This document shows positions 24,349 to 36,490 of a stretch of 64,000 nucleotides of DNA, piece by piece (position 1 is the first letter of the stretch; each line of letters starts with the position of its first letter). Source of the stretch: Spinacia oleracea (Eukaryota > Streptophyta > Magnoliopsida > Caryophyllales > Amaranthaceae); NCBI RefSeq assembly GCF_020520425.1, contig NC_079492.1:143162361-143226360 (forward strand), in the 5' to 3' direction. A program made the position numbers and the translations under genes. The notes under the pieces were generated by a model. The model made no database searches and was not told the origin of the DNA. It worked only from the letters and a program-made list of their open reading frames with translations.

Positions 24349-24814
24349 ATTATCCTTTATTAATATATGTTGTGATTTTGTGTTTAATAAGTTAAGTGTA
24401 AGAACTATTTGTAATCAGTTTTGATGAAATGTGTATGGTGAAAAAGCAAATGAAAAGGCTAAGGAACTTGAAAAAGCTAAGTCAAAATCAAAAGAAGCTA
24501 TTTTAAATAATTTATACACATGTAAATTGATTTCCCTTTATTTAAAATCAGTTTTATTATTATTTAATTGAACTTAACGGAAAATGTAACGGTGTTAATA
24601 AAAATAGCTTATTCCATCCATTTTGAGGGACCTAAATGCTCCTTTTGAAACTTGAGGGACTTAACTGCTCCTTTTGGCAAAGTTAAGGGACCTCCAGACC
24701 TATTTACTCCTAACCCGGTACTAGCCTACTAGGTGTACTTTACTAGCAAGGATCCTCTCCATTTCCTAAAATAAATGGATAAATATATTCTTTGTTAATT
24801 TAGTTATTAAATTA

Positions 24815-24975
24815 ATACTCCCTCTGTATTTATTTAAGAGATACACTTGATCGGGCACGAGATACTCCCTCTGTATTTATTTAAGAGATACACTTGATCG
24901 GGCACGAGATACTCCCTCTGTATTTATTTAAGAGATACACTTGATCGGGCACGAGATACTCCCTCTGTATTTATG
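24815..24975. repeat. 47-bp tandem repeat, ~3.4 copies
   Basis: The unit begins ATACTCCCTCTGTATTTATT and contains GAGATACACTTGATCGGGC. Units start at 24815, 24862, 24909 and 24956 (partial) and are identical as far as read. Each unit carries one Stowaway-type terminus, so this looks like local amplification of a MITE end. Confidence 0.9.
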
Positions 24976-25158
24976 GATATATATACTCCGTGGTAATTCA
25001 TTTCTTAAATCAATGGTTATGTATATACAAAAATGGAGATGAGATGATCCTCTCTCTTAAACCCTAACCTCCTTTAACAAATGTTGAAGGAGCTTATATC
25101 GATTTTTATCGTTGGAAATCCCCTATCTTTGTTATTTTGTTGGTTTGTTCCTTTAATT

Positions 25159-26212
25159 TTACCAAAATAGCTAATTTGACAATTGTATTTACCAAAATAG
25201 CTACTTTTAAATTTTAATTCTCAAACTAGCTACAGATTTGACTTTTAACAAAAAACAATTTACTGGTTTTGGTTTGGGTTTTTTTTTCTATTGTGAACCG
25301 ATTTGGTTTAAGCTTTTTTTAATAATGAACCGAGTTGGGGTTAATTTTGTTTTGGGTTTGCAGATTTTATATTTTTGGGTTCTTACCGTCATTGCTACTA
25401 TGGAGCCCTCCCAATTGACTATTGGCATTTCTAAACTTAATGTTTTCACTGAAGATTATAAAAGAAAAATTGACAAGTATGTAAATTTTTTTACAGGTCC
25501 CCATTTTCCATGCATATTGGAGACTTAATTTTATTCAACAATACGGAGTACTTAATTTTCTCAATTTTGATTAGTTATGGAATCTATTTCTAGACTATAG
25601 GTTATATAAAATATTCACATTTGCTAATCGTGTTTGGAGTCGGCGAAATGTTATAAAAAATTGTTTTAATTCTCTTCTATTTGGGCTGACTTGAATTATG
25701 AAAATTGATTCACTGCATTACAAAAAGCTCTTGACTGATCTTGTTCTTGCGAATTAATCTGCTATATGTTGGAAGAACGATAACTCCCTTTGTTTGGGCT
25801 AATGCTACTGTCCAAGTTCATTCTAATTTTGTAATGTATTTTTTCCTAAGTATATATAATATACTCGTAAGAGTGTAAGACCTTTACTGTTTCAATGTTC
25901 TTTAGTTTGTGATTTAAGTTTTGTGTTGATGTTATGTCGACTATCTAGTATACTTCACAGCTAGTATCAAAACAAATGGTTCATCTAAAAAAACTCAAAA
26001 ATAAACTGGAGTGCTTGCTTGTAGTGGGGGAAAAAAAAAACCAAACCGGTACTCTGTAAATGAATAAAAAGTCAAACCGGTTTGAAGATTGTTATTTGTT
26101 GCCTCAAAGCCAAAATAGTCATTTTGGTAAATATATTTTAGCTAGTTTGGGAAATAGAATTTTAAAATAGTCATTTTGGTAAATAAAATTATCAAAGTAG
26201 CCAATTTGGTAA
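25159..26212. mobile_element. ~1.05-kb element with long degenerate TIRs
   Basis: The left end TTACCAAAATAGCTAATTTG and the inverted right end (CAAAGTAGCCAATTTGGTAA on the plus strand) pair. The pairing extends about 90 bp inward with words such as CAAACTAGCTA and ACCAAAATAG. The inner part has AACCGGTTTG-like words. A 96-codon frame inside (25238-25528) is Phe/Leu-rich and unconvincing. The superfamily is uncertain, possibly Mutator-like; no target duplication was assigned. Confidence 0.6.
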
Positions 26213-26459
26213 AAGATCCTACTTAATGAGTATAGGTGTACTTTACGAGTGAGAATCCTCTCAGTTACCTACTACGTAAAAGTTATGGATTTATTTATTA
26301 AATTTCTCGTTGCGAAAATATGTACTCGGTAATTTATTTCTTAAATCCATGGTTGCGTTTATAAAGAAATGGAGAGGATCTTGACATGTATTCCAATTGT
26401 AAGAATAAACTCTTTAGTTTTTTTTTGTCATTTCAACGTCATTCATATTTATCATGTTA

Positions 26460-26758
26460 CTCCGTATGTATAGAATTAATTGGTGCACTCTCCATAATCG
26501 GTTGTATTTTATTAATTGGTGTATTTTCCATTTATAAAAAAAATTCCTTTAATTTATAATTTCCTTTTTACCCAAAGGACGCCATACTAGTAATATTTAA
26601 TCAATTATTTATTGTTTTTCTTTTCTTTAAAATACTTTAATACCCTCACTATCTTTTATTACAATTATTTATTCTCTATTTACCCACTTACATATTAATA
26701 AAATCAACTCAAACTTCGTGTCCGTCAACATGCACCAATTAATTCTATACGGATAGAG
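26460..26758. mobile_element. Stowaway-like MITE (299 bp)
   Basis: The ends CTCCGTATGTATAGAATTAA and the inverted TTAATTCTATACGGATAGAG are flanked by TA (26458-26459 and 26759-26760). The TIRs continue with TTGGTGCA. No coding sequence is present. Confidence 0.75.
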
Positions 26759-26879
26759 TAGAATGTTACGGACTAAATGATACCAAATATAAATAAATTG
26801 CTCCCTGATTTTAACGTCATCATTATTCAATATTTGTCACGATTTATATATTGACAAAAAAATACTTGTAATAATTTAG

Positions 26880-27060
26880 GTTGGGTTCTATTCTCCGAAT
26901 TTTCACTTTTTTAACTTATCTTATCTGTAATTTCATGAGTTTACTTGAATTTATTGGAACTTATTTTACTTATAAATTGTACTCCGCTTGATCCACCTTT
27001 ATTTTTCCGAACTTTTTTAATCTAAAATAACTTGAATAATGTGAACAAATCAAGGTCTTA
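26880..27060. repeat. Degenerate relative of the Tourist-like MITE
   Basis: GGGTTCTATTCTCCGAATTT at the left and AACTTGAATAATGTGAACAA at the right, with AACTTATTT words between, resemble the element at 4510-4734. The ends are too diverged to delimit. Confidence 0.3.
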
Positions 27061-27801
27061 GTCCCAATAAAGTAATGATTAACTCATCAATATGATGACT
27101 TCTATTTCTACCTCTTTTCGTGAAAATATGAATATATTATATATGATAGCGTAATACGCGTAGTTAAAGAATTAATTACTCCGTAGTTAAGATTGAAGAC
27201 TTGTTTTGGTTATGTACCATAGATCGACAGATTTAAAAAAACCCCTTTATAATTTATATTGCATACCTGTATGACTCATTAAAAAAAACAGTCCCTAATT
27301 TTTCTTGATCAAAAAATTAAAGACTTGGAGTCAACCTTGACAGAAGGATTCGTAAACTCCTTTATGGTTTCCACCTCTGTACAAAAACTCTAATAATAAA
27401 TAGGGAAAATCGATCATATGAGATATGAATTAGTCTCATTTGACTCTGTAAAATGTTCATCTAATCACATACCATGTGACTAATAAGCACTTTCAGAATT
27501 ATTATAAATTATTGCTGCTAATTATTAGCTTTGCCTTGGTCAAACATCGAAACTTCTAAAGTCATCATGTTTAAGAGTACTCCGTACTAGCTAAGCATGT
27601 CTGTCTACCAATTAGGGTTTCAATACACATTTGAATTACCCCTTACCTCCATACGACCATACCCATTCATATCATAACGTCATACTACGTATTAAAATTA
27701 ATCTGGATTGACAGCCCTCACCGACCTCTATACCTACACCAATATCTCTGGACAGAGTCGAGAATCTAGCGACATACGGACCTCCCGTCATTATGCATAG
27801 C

Positions 27802-28680
27802 TAGGGGTGTAAATGAGCCGAGCCGAGCCGGTCAATAAATTACTCGGGCTCGGGCTCGTTTAAAGCTCGTTCATGTTCATTCATTTATTAAACGAGCCGA
27901 CCTTGAACAACTTTTGAAGCTCGCTTAATAAACGAGCTTGAACATGAACATAGGTATGCTCGTTCATTTAAGTTCATGAACAACTCGTTTATTTATGTTT
28001 ATGAACAACTCGTTCACTTATGTTCGTGAACAAGTTTGTCTAGTTATGTATCATATTTTACCATATATACGTGAAGAAACCCTAAACTAATTTGAGCAAG
28101 TTTTAGGGAGGAAAGAATTTTAATAGTATTAATCTCTCACAAAACGAAAGAGAGTAGGAAGAGTTGCTTATATACAAAGCTAAGGACAACACATTCATAA
28201 CAGAATGTCTAACTGTCTAACCAACTAACTGTTTTAATAAATACTAGTAATAAAATATGAAAATAAATTTATTTCCTATATTTTCAAATATAAATAAAAA
28301 TCATGTTTTTGACTTTTGAAATCTATAATAGAATAAAAATATTTTGAAATAAAATTTTAATTGCTAAATTAGTGCTCTTTGACTCTTTCTAAATTATTAG
28401 TTTGTTTATCAAATAAAGTAATGTACTTTAATCTTTATTATTAGATATGATTATAATTTGTTAGATTTTCAAGTGGTTATACTCTAAAGCTCGTTTATAA
28501 ACTCGGCTCGATTAATAAATGAGCTGTTCACGAACAGTTCGCGAACACAAAATCTTTTAAACGAACCGAGGTTGAACAGATTTTTGAGCTCTATTAAAAG
28601 CTCGGGCTCGAACTCGAACTCGCATAAGTTAAATGAACATGAACATGAACAGGGTAAAACTCGGCTCGTTTACGCCCCTA
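27802..28680. mobile_element. Non-autonomous hAT element (879 bp) with perfect 8-bp TSD
   Basis: The left end is TAGGGGTGTAAATGAGCCGA and the inverted right end is TCGGCTCGTTTACGCCCCTA. The target duplication TGCATAGC occurs exactly at 27794-27801 and 28681-28688. Subterminal regions on both sides are filled with GAGCT(C/T)G and CTCGTTCA words in both orientations, as expected for hAT transposase binding sites. The AT-rich middle has no transposase. Confidence 0.9.
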
Positions 28681-28688
28681 TGCATAGC

Positions 28689-29690
28689 TCATATCAAAGT
28701 TAGACCATCTCAAAACTCAAAATGTAACAACAACGTAACTAACCGTGATAAAAAATATTATCATTTGTACTGAGCTTACTTTAAAAATTACTACATTGTA
28801 TGCTCTCAACAAATACTGCATTGGTCGTTGTTGTACTTTTTATTGACCAAAAAGATTAAAATTAAGGAGCTAATTCAATTTATTTTTTCTAAACTAATTT
28901 TATCAAGCAACAATTTTCCACCATAATTAGTTGAAGCGTGGGGAAATTGGACAAAGAAGTTGAATTGAGACAAGCTCCTTTTCTAGCAAAATCCACCACA
29001 AATGAGAAGTAGATAATTTAAAGGGCCCCACATGTCCTAATTAAAAGTGGCAATACAAGTTGAAAAGGTTATGAAATGATGTAAAGTTGTTGAAGCTTTC
29101 AAAAGAATTGATAATTACTTCTCATCAACCTGTTTTGCTAATTTTGTTGAGATAACTAGGGAAGTAGCTCATGTAGGAGATCCCCTAATGCAGCAACCTT
29201 TTATCGATATTATTAGTATGCGTATAAATGTATAATCAAGTACGGAGTAATTAGTGACCATACTTGAAGTCATTTGAGTTAGATTTGTTCTCTTCATCTG
29301 GTGTAGTCTGATTTTTCTACTTTGTTATTTGATATGGACTGATTTTTCTGATCAAGTCTGGTACTCTAGTTTGAATTTATGTCTTTTCTGCTTTGATCTC
29401 ATTTGAATTTTTCTAATCTAATAAGAAATCAAAATAAGGTGAAAGAAAAAGAGAGTTTCAATCGGCTATATCGAAATTTGAACGTAATAGCCTCTAACTC
29501 GAACGCAGTGTAACTTAATTCAAACGACTGTTAAGGACGTGGATTATAACTAATACAAATTAAAGTGAAGTTTGTGTTAAACCAAATTCACATGCAAGTT
29601 TGTGCAATTTCACTATCTCACCTTGAGACAAGAAGATTTAGAACATTATACATTGCTTCTGGAAGATTCTAATCTTATTCATAGAAATGG
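28689..29690. other. AT-rich intergenic spacer
   Basis: No gene, terminal repeat or tandem array was identified between the hAT element and the CACTA element. Confidence 0.5.
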
Positions 29691-30243
29691 GGTCACTAGT
29701 AGAAAAAATCCTTATTGCAGCGGGCTTTTAGACCCCTGTTGCAGCGTACATCGTATGCTGCAACTGGGGGGCCTGCAACAAGTCTGAACTCAGACTTGTT
29801 GCAGCGTACAATGTTCACTGCAAAAAGTGCCAAAACATTGGCAAAATTTTGGACTTGTTGCTGCAAAAGACTCAACTTTTTGCAGCGTACATTTATTTGT
29901 ACGCTATAACAAGTCTGGAATTTTGCAAAAAAAATTTCCCTTGTTACAGCGTACAATATATATGTACGCTGTAACAAAGCAATTTTGGCGGGAAAATTCT
30001 AATCTTGTTTAGGGATACCTAGAGTGCCTTGCACCAAATATAGAAACCTGTCAAAACAATAATAGAATAACGCAACCTGTATAACAAATATAAAAACAAC
30101 AACTGGAGTTTTGTATATTTCCCAAAACCAAAAGTGCACATACCGATACATTTAAATATATTTACGTTCCAATTTCAACGTACGCATACATTTTAACATA
30201 AAAGATTGTTCTATAACATCTAAACCAACTCGATCAAGCGCCC

Positions 30244-30345
30244 TCAGGTCAATAATAAATACTTGGTGGTAAAAAACTTCGCCCATTGCTCACGAACCAC
30301 ATCAATTTCCTCACTAGCATAAGGCGCATTCCTCGGAGTGTAGAC
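30244..30345 (-). pseudogene. Residual C-terminal exon inside the CACTA element
   Basis: After an acceptor AAAG, 34 codons read VYTPRNAPYASEEIDVV, REQWAKFFTTKYLLLT and stop. The segment is near the left end of the element, where the 3' end of an element-encoded gene would lie. A terminal ...VREQWAKFF... resembles the tails of Ulp1-like (C48) proteins found in some plant transposons, but this is only a resemblance. No catalytic part was found. Confidence 0.3.
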
Positions 30346-30439
30346 CTTTACAAAAACAGAAATTTCAATTAAACATTAGTTTAAATACAAATTAAATATC
30401 ACATTTTAACATTCAAGCAAATAATGACAATGTCCTAAT

Positions 30440-30950
30440 AGTCTAAAATGAGTCCTTAGGTTTTTTAGTTCAAAGTTAAAATTATGCATATTAAACATGT
30501 AATGAGTTTAAAATGAGTCCTTAGGTTCTTTATTTTAAAGTTGGGAGCGAAAATGACTCATTTTAGCCTAAATATGACCTATAACGATCAAACAAGCATT
30601 AAATGTGCATAAATAGATTAGAATAAGTCTTAGAAACTTAAAACTAAGCATATTAATCGTATAATAAGTTTAAAATGAGTCCTTAGGTTCTTAAGTTCAA
30701 AGTTGGGAGCGAAAATGCCATTTTAGCCTAAATATGACCTATAACAATCAAACAAGCATTAAATGTGCATAAATAGATTAGAGTAAGTCTTAGAAACTTA
30801 AACTAAGCATATTAATCATATAATAAGTTTAAAATGAGTCCTTATGTTCTTAAGTTCAGAGTTGAGAGCGAAAATGTCATTTTAGCCTAAATATGACCTA
30901 TAACGACCCAATGAGCCTTATAGGTGCATAAATAGATTGGAACGAGTCTT
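30440..30950. repeat. ~160-bp tandem repeat inside the CACTA element
   Basis: The block AGTTTAAAATGAGTCCTTA occurs at about 30505, 30666 and 30825. It is each time followed by TTGGGAGCGAAAATG-like and CCTAAATATGACCTATAAC words, so the period is 159-161 bp and about three copies are present. Copies differ by small indels and substitutions. Confidence 0.8.
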
Positions 30951-31763
30951 ATGAAGTTAATATGTTTCTTGTTTTTGACAACTCTTTTCATTAATCAAGT
31001 TTCAGGTATTATTTTCATTTTTGTCTTTTCTTCGTTTTATGCTTTTAGATTGTTTAATTATTGTTCTTCCTTATTCATTAAACCCTAATTTGTCTTCTAT
31101 TAATATCATGATGAATTATTCAATGTCTTTGATTTCTTTAAATATGTGTGAGTAGTCTAATTATATGGTTTTAAGGGATACATGAATACATGAAAGGGGT
31201 TGACTTTATTGCTTTCAATTATTGATTAATTTACTATTTCTCCTATTGCTTCTTTTGGATTCTTGTCAATCTTGTTTGGCGAGACTTTATTGATCAAGTG
31301 TTGCAATATTAGATTATAATCTCACCTCATGTAACATAATCTGGGTTTGTTACAGCTTAAGGCAGCTAGGGTGTAAGATGTAATACGGGATTGTATTAAT
31401 TATTTACTTTTTCTCTCCATACGTCTCTACTATCTCTCCCTAAACAATTCTCTCTAAGCTGCAGTTCTGAAATCACCACTGTTGTTTTCAAGTTTTCAAA
31501 CAGCATAATTCTTCTGTTTTCTACATTTATAAACTTTTAATAACATTACATGTTATTGCATAAACTCTAAATTTGGCTAAAGTTCAAACAATGAACTCCA
31601 CATAAATATTTGCAAGGGAACATACCAAAAAGCATTTTAAAATTGACAAACATGCATGACAAATAACCAAAACAGCAAAACACAAAGGGGTCATAAAATC
31701 AATCTGGTCAAGTATGTTCAGTGGTTCATCTAGATACTCGATAATTTAAGCCAATCAGTTTAC

Positions 31764-32007
31764 CAGATTGTTTCTGGAGTGCTGGTTAATGGACGAGAAA
31801 GGTTCTCCATTTCTTCTTCCTTCTTGGCTAAAGCTGCTTTGAGGTTGGAAACCTAGCACAGAACAGAGTGATCACATGTTTCAACTGTCATTTCAAACTT
31901 CAGAGACAGTAAGTTAACTATAAGGAAGTCAACAACTGTAAATACCTGCTCTTTTAAGTCTTTTGTGTCTGCATTGTCTTGGTTTGCCCGAGCAGCACCA
32001 AGCTCCC
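31764..32007 (-). pseudogene. Captured kinesin-14 fragment (two exons)
   Basis: Exon 32007-31946 reads ELGAARANQDNADTKDLKEQ and is followed by a GTATTT donor. Exon 31852-31764 reads VSNLKAALAKKEEEMENLS then RPLTSTPETIW, with a GTAAAC donor. This is the neck region just after the motor domain of plant kinesin-14 proteins, whose family pattern is VELGAAR followed by LKEQ, LKAALAKKE and a coiled coil. No other part of the motor (P-loop, switch regions) is present. It is a transduplicated piece carried by the CACTA element. A functional kinesin is not possible from this piece; a chimeric transcript is. Confidence 0.7.
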
Positions 32008-32524
32008 CTGTAGATACACGCTAAGCAAATCCTAAAATTAATACGGAGTATATCTTTTGTAAATCAAAATGCTGAAAAAGTTATCTGGAACAACTCTGAG
32101 CAAATATTTAGAGATTGAAGGACATGCTCACCAGTATTCGATGTTCCTGTGAGGAGGAAAACCCTTCAGACAGCAGCCCAAATTGTTGGCTATCCTAGTT
32201 GCATCTCATTATGGAAAATGCAAGTAACTGATGTGCAGATAGTACATGCAGATCAGTAGCCAGCTTAACTGCCACAACTTTCAGATTGGGACCTTGCGCC
32301 TGCTCACTCTACCATAAACAACATTGAGTTCAGGTATTGCTGCAGATCAATCCAGATCACTAGGGGCACAAGCAGCATCGAGAGTTGATGTAAGCTCCTT
32401 CATGCAGGGAGAAAAAAATAGAAGTCGGAACCAAACAAATTAAGAAGATATGTTGCAGAAATAAATCTAAGGCAGAAGTTATAGAAGATTCAAGAATTAA
32501 GAGATACTTATATGTACGGCATAC

Positions 32525-33462
32525 CGTAGTGTCCAGAGCAGACCGTCATAATAAGAATCATCCACATTGGCACCAAACAGGATTCTACAGAATAACAGAT
32601 ATAACAGTGACCATTAAAACAAAGAATCGCCAAAATTGAAATTGCTAAACAAAAAAAGAAGTTTAAGAAGCCATTGACAACAGCAATAGCTCTAGTTTAT
32701 TCCAGATATAGGAAGGCCTGCTTTTTGTTTCCTTGTCTTTAAAATAAAATAAAACAGCAACAACTCAAGCATGTATACATTTATTCCATTGGCAGGATCT
32801 GTGCAGGCCAAGTAAATACAGTTTTACCTCTAACCAACTAACCCAAAAATGACACTAAAAGTGCAGTATAATATATTATAAATAATGATGCTACGTAATA
32901 ATGACATGAGAAAAGCTTATACCGAGTTACTGACTTACACCCCTGTACCATAAAACTCTGATAGGGGGTGGGGGGGAGATAAATTGTTTCAAAAGAAAAA
33001 AGGTACACTCAGACAATTCAGAAGATTGAACAAACAAGAGTCGGGAGAAGTACACCTGTACACAGCTAACTGGGCCAACCCTCATAGAGAAAAAAAACTC
33101 AAGAGATAAAAAATTAGATGTTAAATAATGAATAAAGTAAAGATTATTGTAAAGAGTCCTGTTTCTCTTAGTCATGCTTGCTAGAAGTGCAATGCATGAT
33201 GCTATGAATTTGGTATGAAATAGGATACAATGATATCCCTCAAAGATACATGTATAATATGGAAACAATGATCAACAAGACCTTACTATTGTTGACCATG
33301 CTACAAACTATTAATAATATTATTCTCCATCACCAGGGACTTAGCTAGAGAAAACACGATTAAATAAACCATTAATTTAATAGTATAAATCACATAGTTA
33401 CCTTCTTCGACCAACTGATAAGGCATAAATACAAATCTCTCTCTGGTTCTTCAAATATTGGC
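32525..33462 (-). pseudogene. Captured fragment of an unidentified host gene (two phase-matched exons)
   Basis: Exon 33462-33402 reads QYLKNQREICIYALSVGRR and ends on two bases of a codon. Exon 32584-32525 continues in phase with RILFGANVDDSYYDGLLWT and ends LR at a GTATG donor. Phase agreement across an 817-bp intron, plus protein-like composition, supports a real captured gene. I do not recognise the family. Other short protein-like stretches nearby (for example ELTSTLDAACAPSDLD near 32350-32400) may be further exons. Confidence 0.4.
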
Positions 33463-35099
33463 CTGCAAAATATCAAAAAAAGCTAAAAGTTCCTGACTGT
33501 CTAACATTTTAGAAATTGTTTTGCCCTTAGACTATTCTTATCTATTCAATTCTGCAAGTTGACAGTAGCAGCTCAATACTTGTGCAGAAACACTTGAGAA
33601 AAACATCAAATAACTTAACATAACTTTAATAGCCTGGTCAATATCTGGAATTGTGTCACTTAAAGTATGTCACTTTCTAGGAATTAGTAGACAATATGTT
33701 TATTTAACCTTGCAGTGTTAGGTCCTCAGACATGGATGATTCTCAGGAATTTCCAAGAAATCCAAGCATACATATGTACATCTAAAAATATAGATACTTA
33801 TTCTGATTTTACTATTAAGAACTAAGTGAAAGAATAGAATTTGACAGCCAAATTCACAATTTTTGTCAGACATAAAGAATTAAGCCTTCCAAGACATGAT
33901 TTTGAATAAGGAAGACCATTTAATTATTAAATAAAGTTCTACAGTTCTACCTCTTAATATCCCACCAGCCTTGTTATTTCTTTGTCTTTCCACCAAATAT
34001 GCTACAGGTGAGGATGAAGTTACCTATTTACAAGCTGTATGGTGCACCCATTTATTAGTGAAGAGCCACAAGAAAACAATCTCATTTGTAGAAATTACAT
34101 TGAAATAAATACATAACTAACATCTTCAAACTTCTTTGAACGCTTTTCCATGGACTCGGACCATTTTAAACTGGTTCAAGAGAGACTTACGACCTTTGAT
34201 CTTCTTAAAGAAAAACCACGACCCGACCTTACATACACAGCACCCCTCTTTCTTGAAGAAAATGGTTTTCGACTAAAAATATTCCCAGATAATTTCTGTC
34301 AGACCATTGCACCAACAAGCAAAAATATTGACATCAAACTCAATTGATATAGCATATGTTTTCTGCCAGACAAACCTCCAATAAGTAGCTCTTTTCCAAG
34401 GCAACAAGTGGCAAAGTAGTCTCCTTGATCTCAATACATCAACACCTTTACCACAGGACTTGGAATCACCGAACTTCCAAAAAAGCGAAAATTTTGGAGA
34501 TTTAACTGCAAATAATAGGAACATATACTATGAACTCTTTTCCATTTAGTGGTCGAATATTACTACTTTGCTGTGTTCTTTTCAAAACCAATCCCATTTA
34601 AATCAAGTACAACAACACTTTAGCATCCAAAGAACGTTGGAAAGTATTGCAAGTTTCTTATAGACTTCAACATCAAAAAATTAAAAACAGAAGCTAAAAC
34701 CAAATGAATAATTATGAGTTGTCAAAAATCATTACAAACACAAACTATTATCTTGCAATCCAGTACGCAGTTAATGAACTGTAGTAGTAAAGGAGGAGGC
34801 AGCTAGGTAATAATATACCTTTATTTGATAGGCTTTTGGTAAAACTTCTACCAGAGGAAACATGAAGGGCCCTTTGAGAAATTAACTATTGATCAACTAT
34901 TTCGGGATCTTACAACTAACCCAGTCAAACAAGATCATGATTTGCAACATAATCCGCAGCTTGATTTACTCATAAACTTGTTGCTCATGGATTAAACAAA
35001 ACCCACCCCACATGCCAAATCAGTATAATCAACCAAATCAATTACTTTAAATTTGCAACAAAGTAGAAGAAATTAACAAATTAACTGCAAAGATAAACG

Positions 35100-35550
35100 A
35101 ATTGAACAAATTGCCACAAAAAAAAAAAAATTGAACAAACCCTAATTCTGAAAAAAAAAATCAAGAGGGATAGGGGACCAAGTTACTTGTTGCGGCAAGG
35201 ATTGACGGAGAACAGGGTTCACGAACCGGCCGAGCAAAGTAGCTTAGTTTTTTGAGCAGGAAATGACTTCACCGGTGGTTTTTCGAGCAGGGAATAACTT
35301 CTGCGGTGGTTTATCGAGCAGAGAACCACTGGTGAGGAGGCGAGGAAATAGACCCTTGCTGGAGTACCACCGACAACGGGCAAGACCTAGCGGCGATGAC
35401 AACTGGCGAGAATCACCGGCGACGGGCGAGACGCAGGGAAAGTTGAGGGAAGAAGAAGGGAGTACTGAGCGCGGGATATGTATTTCGAAATTGGTTTTGA
35501 GGTTTGAGATGAAATGTTTGGTCTGAATCAACGTTGCAGCGAAAAAAATT
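35100..35550 (-). other. Leader-like region at the 5' end of the CACTA interior
   Basis: On the minus strand this stretch is GC-richer, with TCGCC and CCGGTGA words, and leads into GAATTAGGGTTTG, a common start-of-gene motif in plants. It may be the promoter and leader captured with a host gene. No credible long frame was found; the two overlapping frames here look like composition artefacts. Confidence 0.3.
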
Positions 35551-35785
35551 ACTAACATGTTATTGCAGGGGCTTTTACCATGTACGCTGCAAAATAAAAG
35601 GATTATTGCAGGGGGCTTTTACTATGTACGCTGCAAAAAACTCTTTTGTAGGGGGCAATTAATTTGTACGCTGCAACAACCCTTTAAAGGGTTTGACCCG
35701 CGTTGACCTACTAGTTGTTGAAGCGTATTAACACATGTACGCTGCAACAAGGGGGCTGCAACAGGGATTTTTTCTACTAGTGGGT

Positions 35786-36490
35786 ATTAAATTAATTAAC
35801 ATACTTGGTGTAAATTTCTGTTGGCTCCCGCGTTTTTCACGTGTTATTCCCGGCAAAAATGTATACGCGTATAACTTACTTCAAAGCCTCAAATTGGAGT
35901 ACCAAACAAGAACCTACATTTGAAAAGTCATATAGCATTTTCGATGTTTTCCTTAAGCTCTAATTCTCAAAACAGAAAGTGGCAGGATTTTTCCTCCTCT
36001 TTTTTGAGTGAGTATCTCAAATTGTACTAATTTGAATTGAACTTTTTACATAAATCAACTGCTTCGCTTTTAAGTTCTGCATTGACGGGACTTAAAAAAG
36101 CTCAGACAAAATTACTCGTATTTTATTATAGAATATAGATCTCCTAACGTAAAAGAAACATCAGAAGCATGCAGTTGGCCTAGCAGAAGCTCAATCCACA
36201 AACCAAGACAGTGCTTTGATTCTTTCGTAGCTGCAGAAAATAAATGGATTCAAGTCCAAAATACACCCCCCATTGAAATCAAAACTCCTAAATTGCCATA
36301 ACTTCAAACTCAGTTAACAAAAACACTGAATGTTAACAAAATTAACGCAAAAATACGATATTAAACAAAATTCATTTTCACTCAGCACCTACATACAGCA
36401 TTTAAATTTCTACTACTACAAAAGTTTTGACAAATGCTAAGTAATTCCTCCCGTCAACTGGAAAAGGTAATGCGGAAGTAAATGGACAGT
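35786..36490. other. Spacer between the CACTA element and eL24
   Basis: No gene was seen. The part near 36400-36490 should be the 3' untranslated region of eL24 (minus strand). Confidence 0.4.

Larger units (their letters stand above)
22591..24709 (+). mobile_element. Mutator-like gene-carrying element, copy 2 (complete, 2119 bp)
   Basis: The TIRs begin GAGTAAATAG(A/G)TCTG(C/G)AGG and extend about 100 bp (22591-22690 and 24615-24709), containing GGTCCCT and CAAAAGGAGCA words. An 11-bp direct duplication, CTAACCCGGTA, flanks it exactly (22580-22590 and 24710-24720), in the 9-11 bp size class of Mutator-like elements. There is no transposase. The inside carries a host-like promoter, two short frames and 3'-UTR-like sequence, which is the structure of a Pack-MULE. 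It is inverted relative to copy 1. GAGC(T/C)CG-rich hAT-like words lie at about 23060-23190. Confidence 0.9.
29694..35782 (-). mobile_element. Non-autonomous CACTA (En/Spm) element with captured host-gene pieces, 6089 bp
   Basis: The TIRs are CACTAGTAGAAAAAATCC and the inverted GGATTTTTTCTACTAGTG. The 3-bp target duplication GGT flanks both ends (29691-29693 and 35783-35785). About 300 bp inside each end is packed with TTGCAGCGTAC words, directed inward from the two ends, the usual subterminal transposase sites of CACTA elements. No transposase (TNPD-like) frame is visible. The interior, read on the minus strand, holds a residual coding tail (30244-30345), a 160-bp tandem array, two kinesin-14 exons (31764-32007), two exons of an unidentified gene (32525-33462) and a leader-like 5' region (about 35100-35550). 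Intact ends suggest a fairly recent insertion. Confidence 0.9.
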
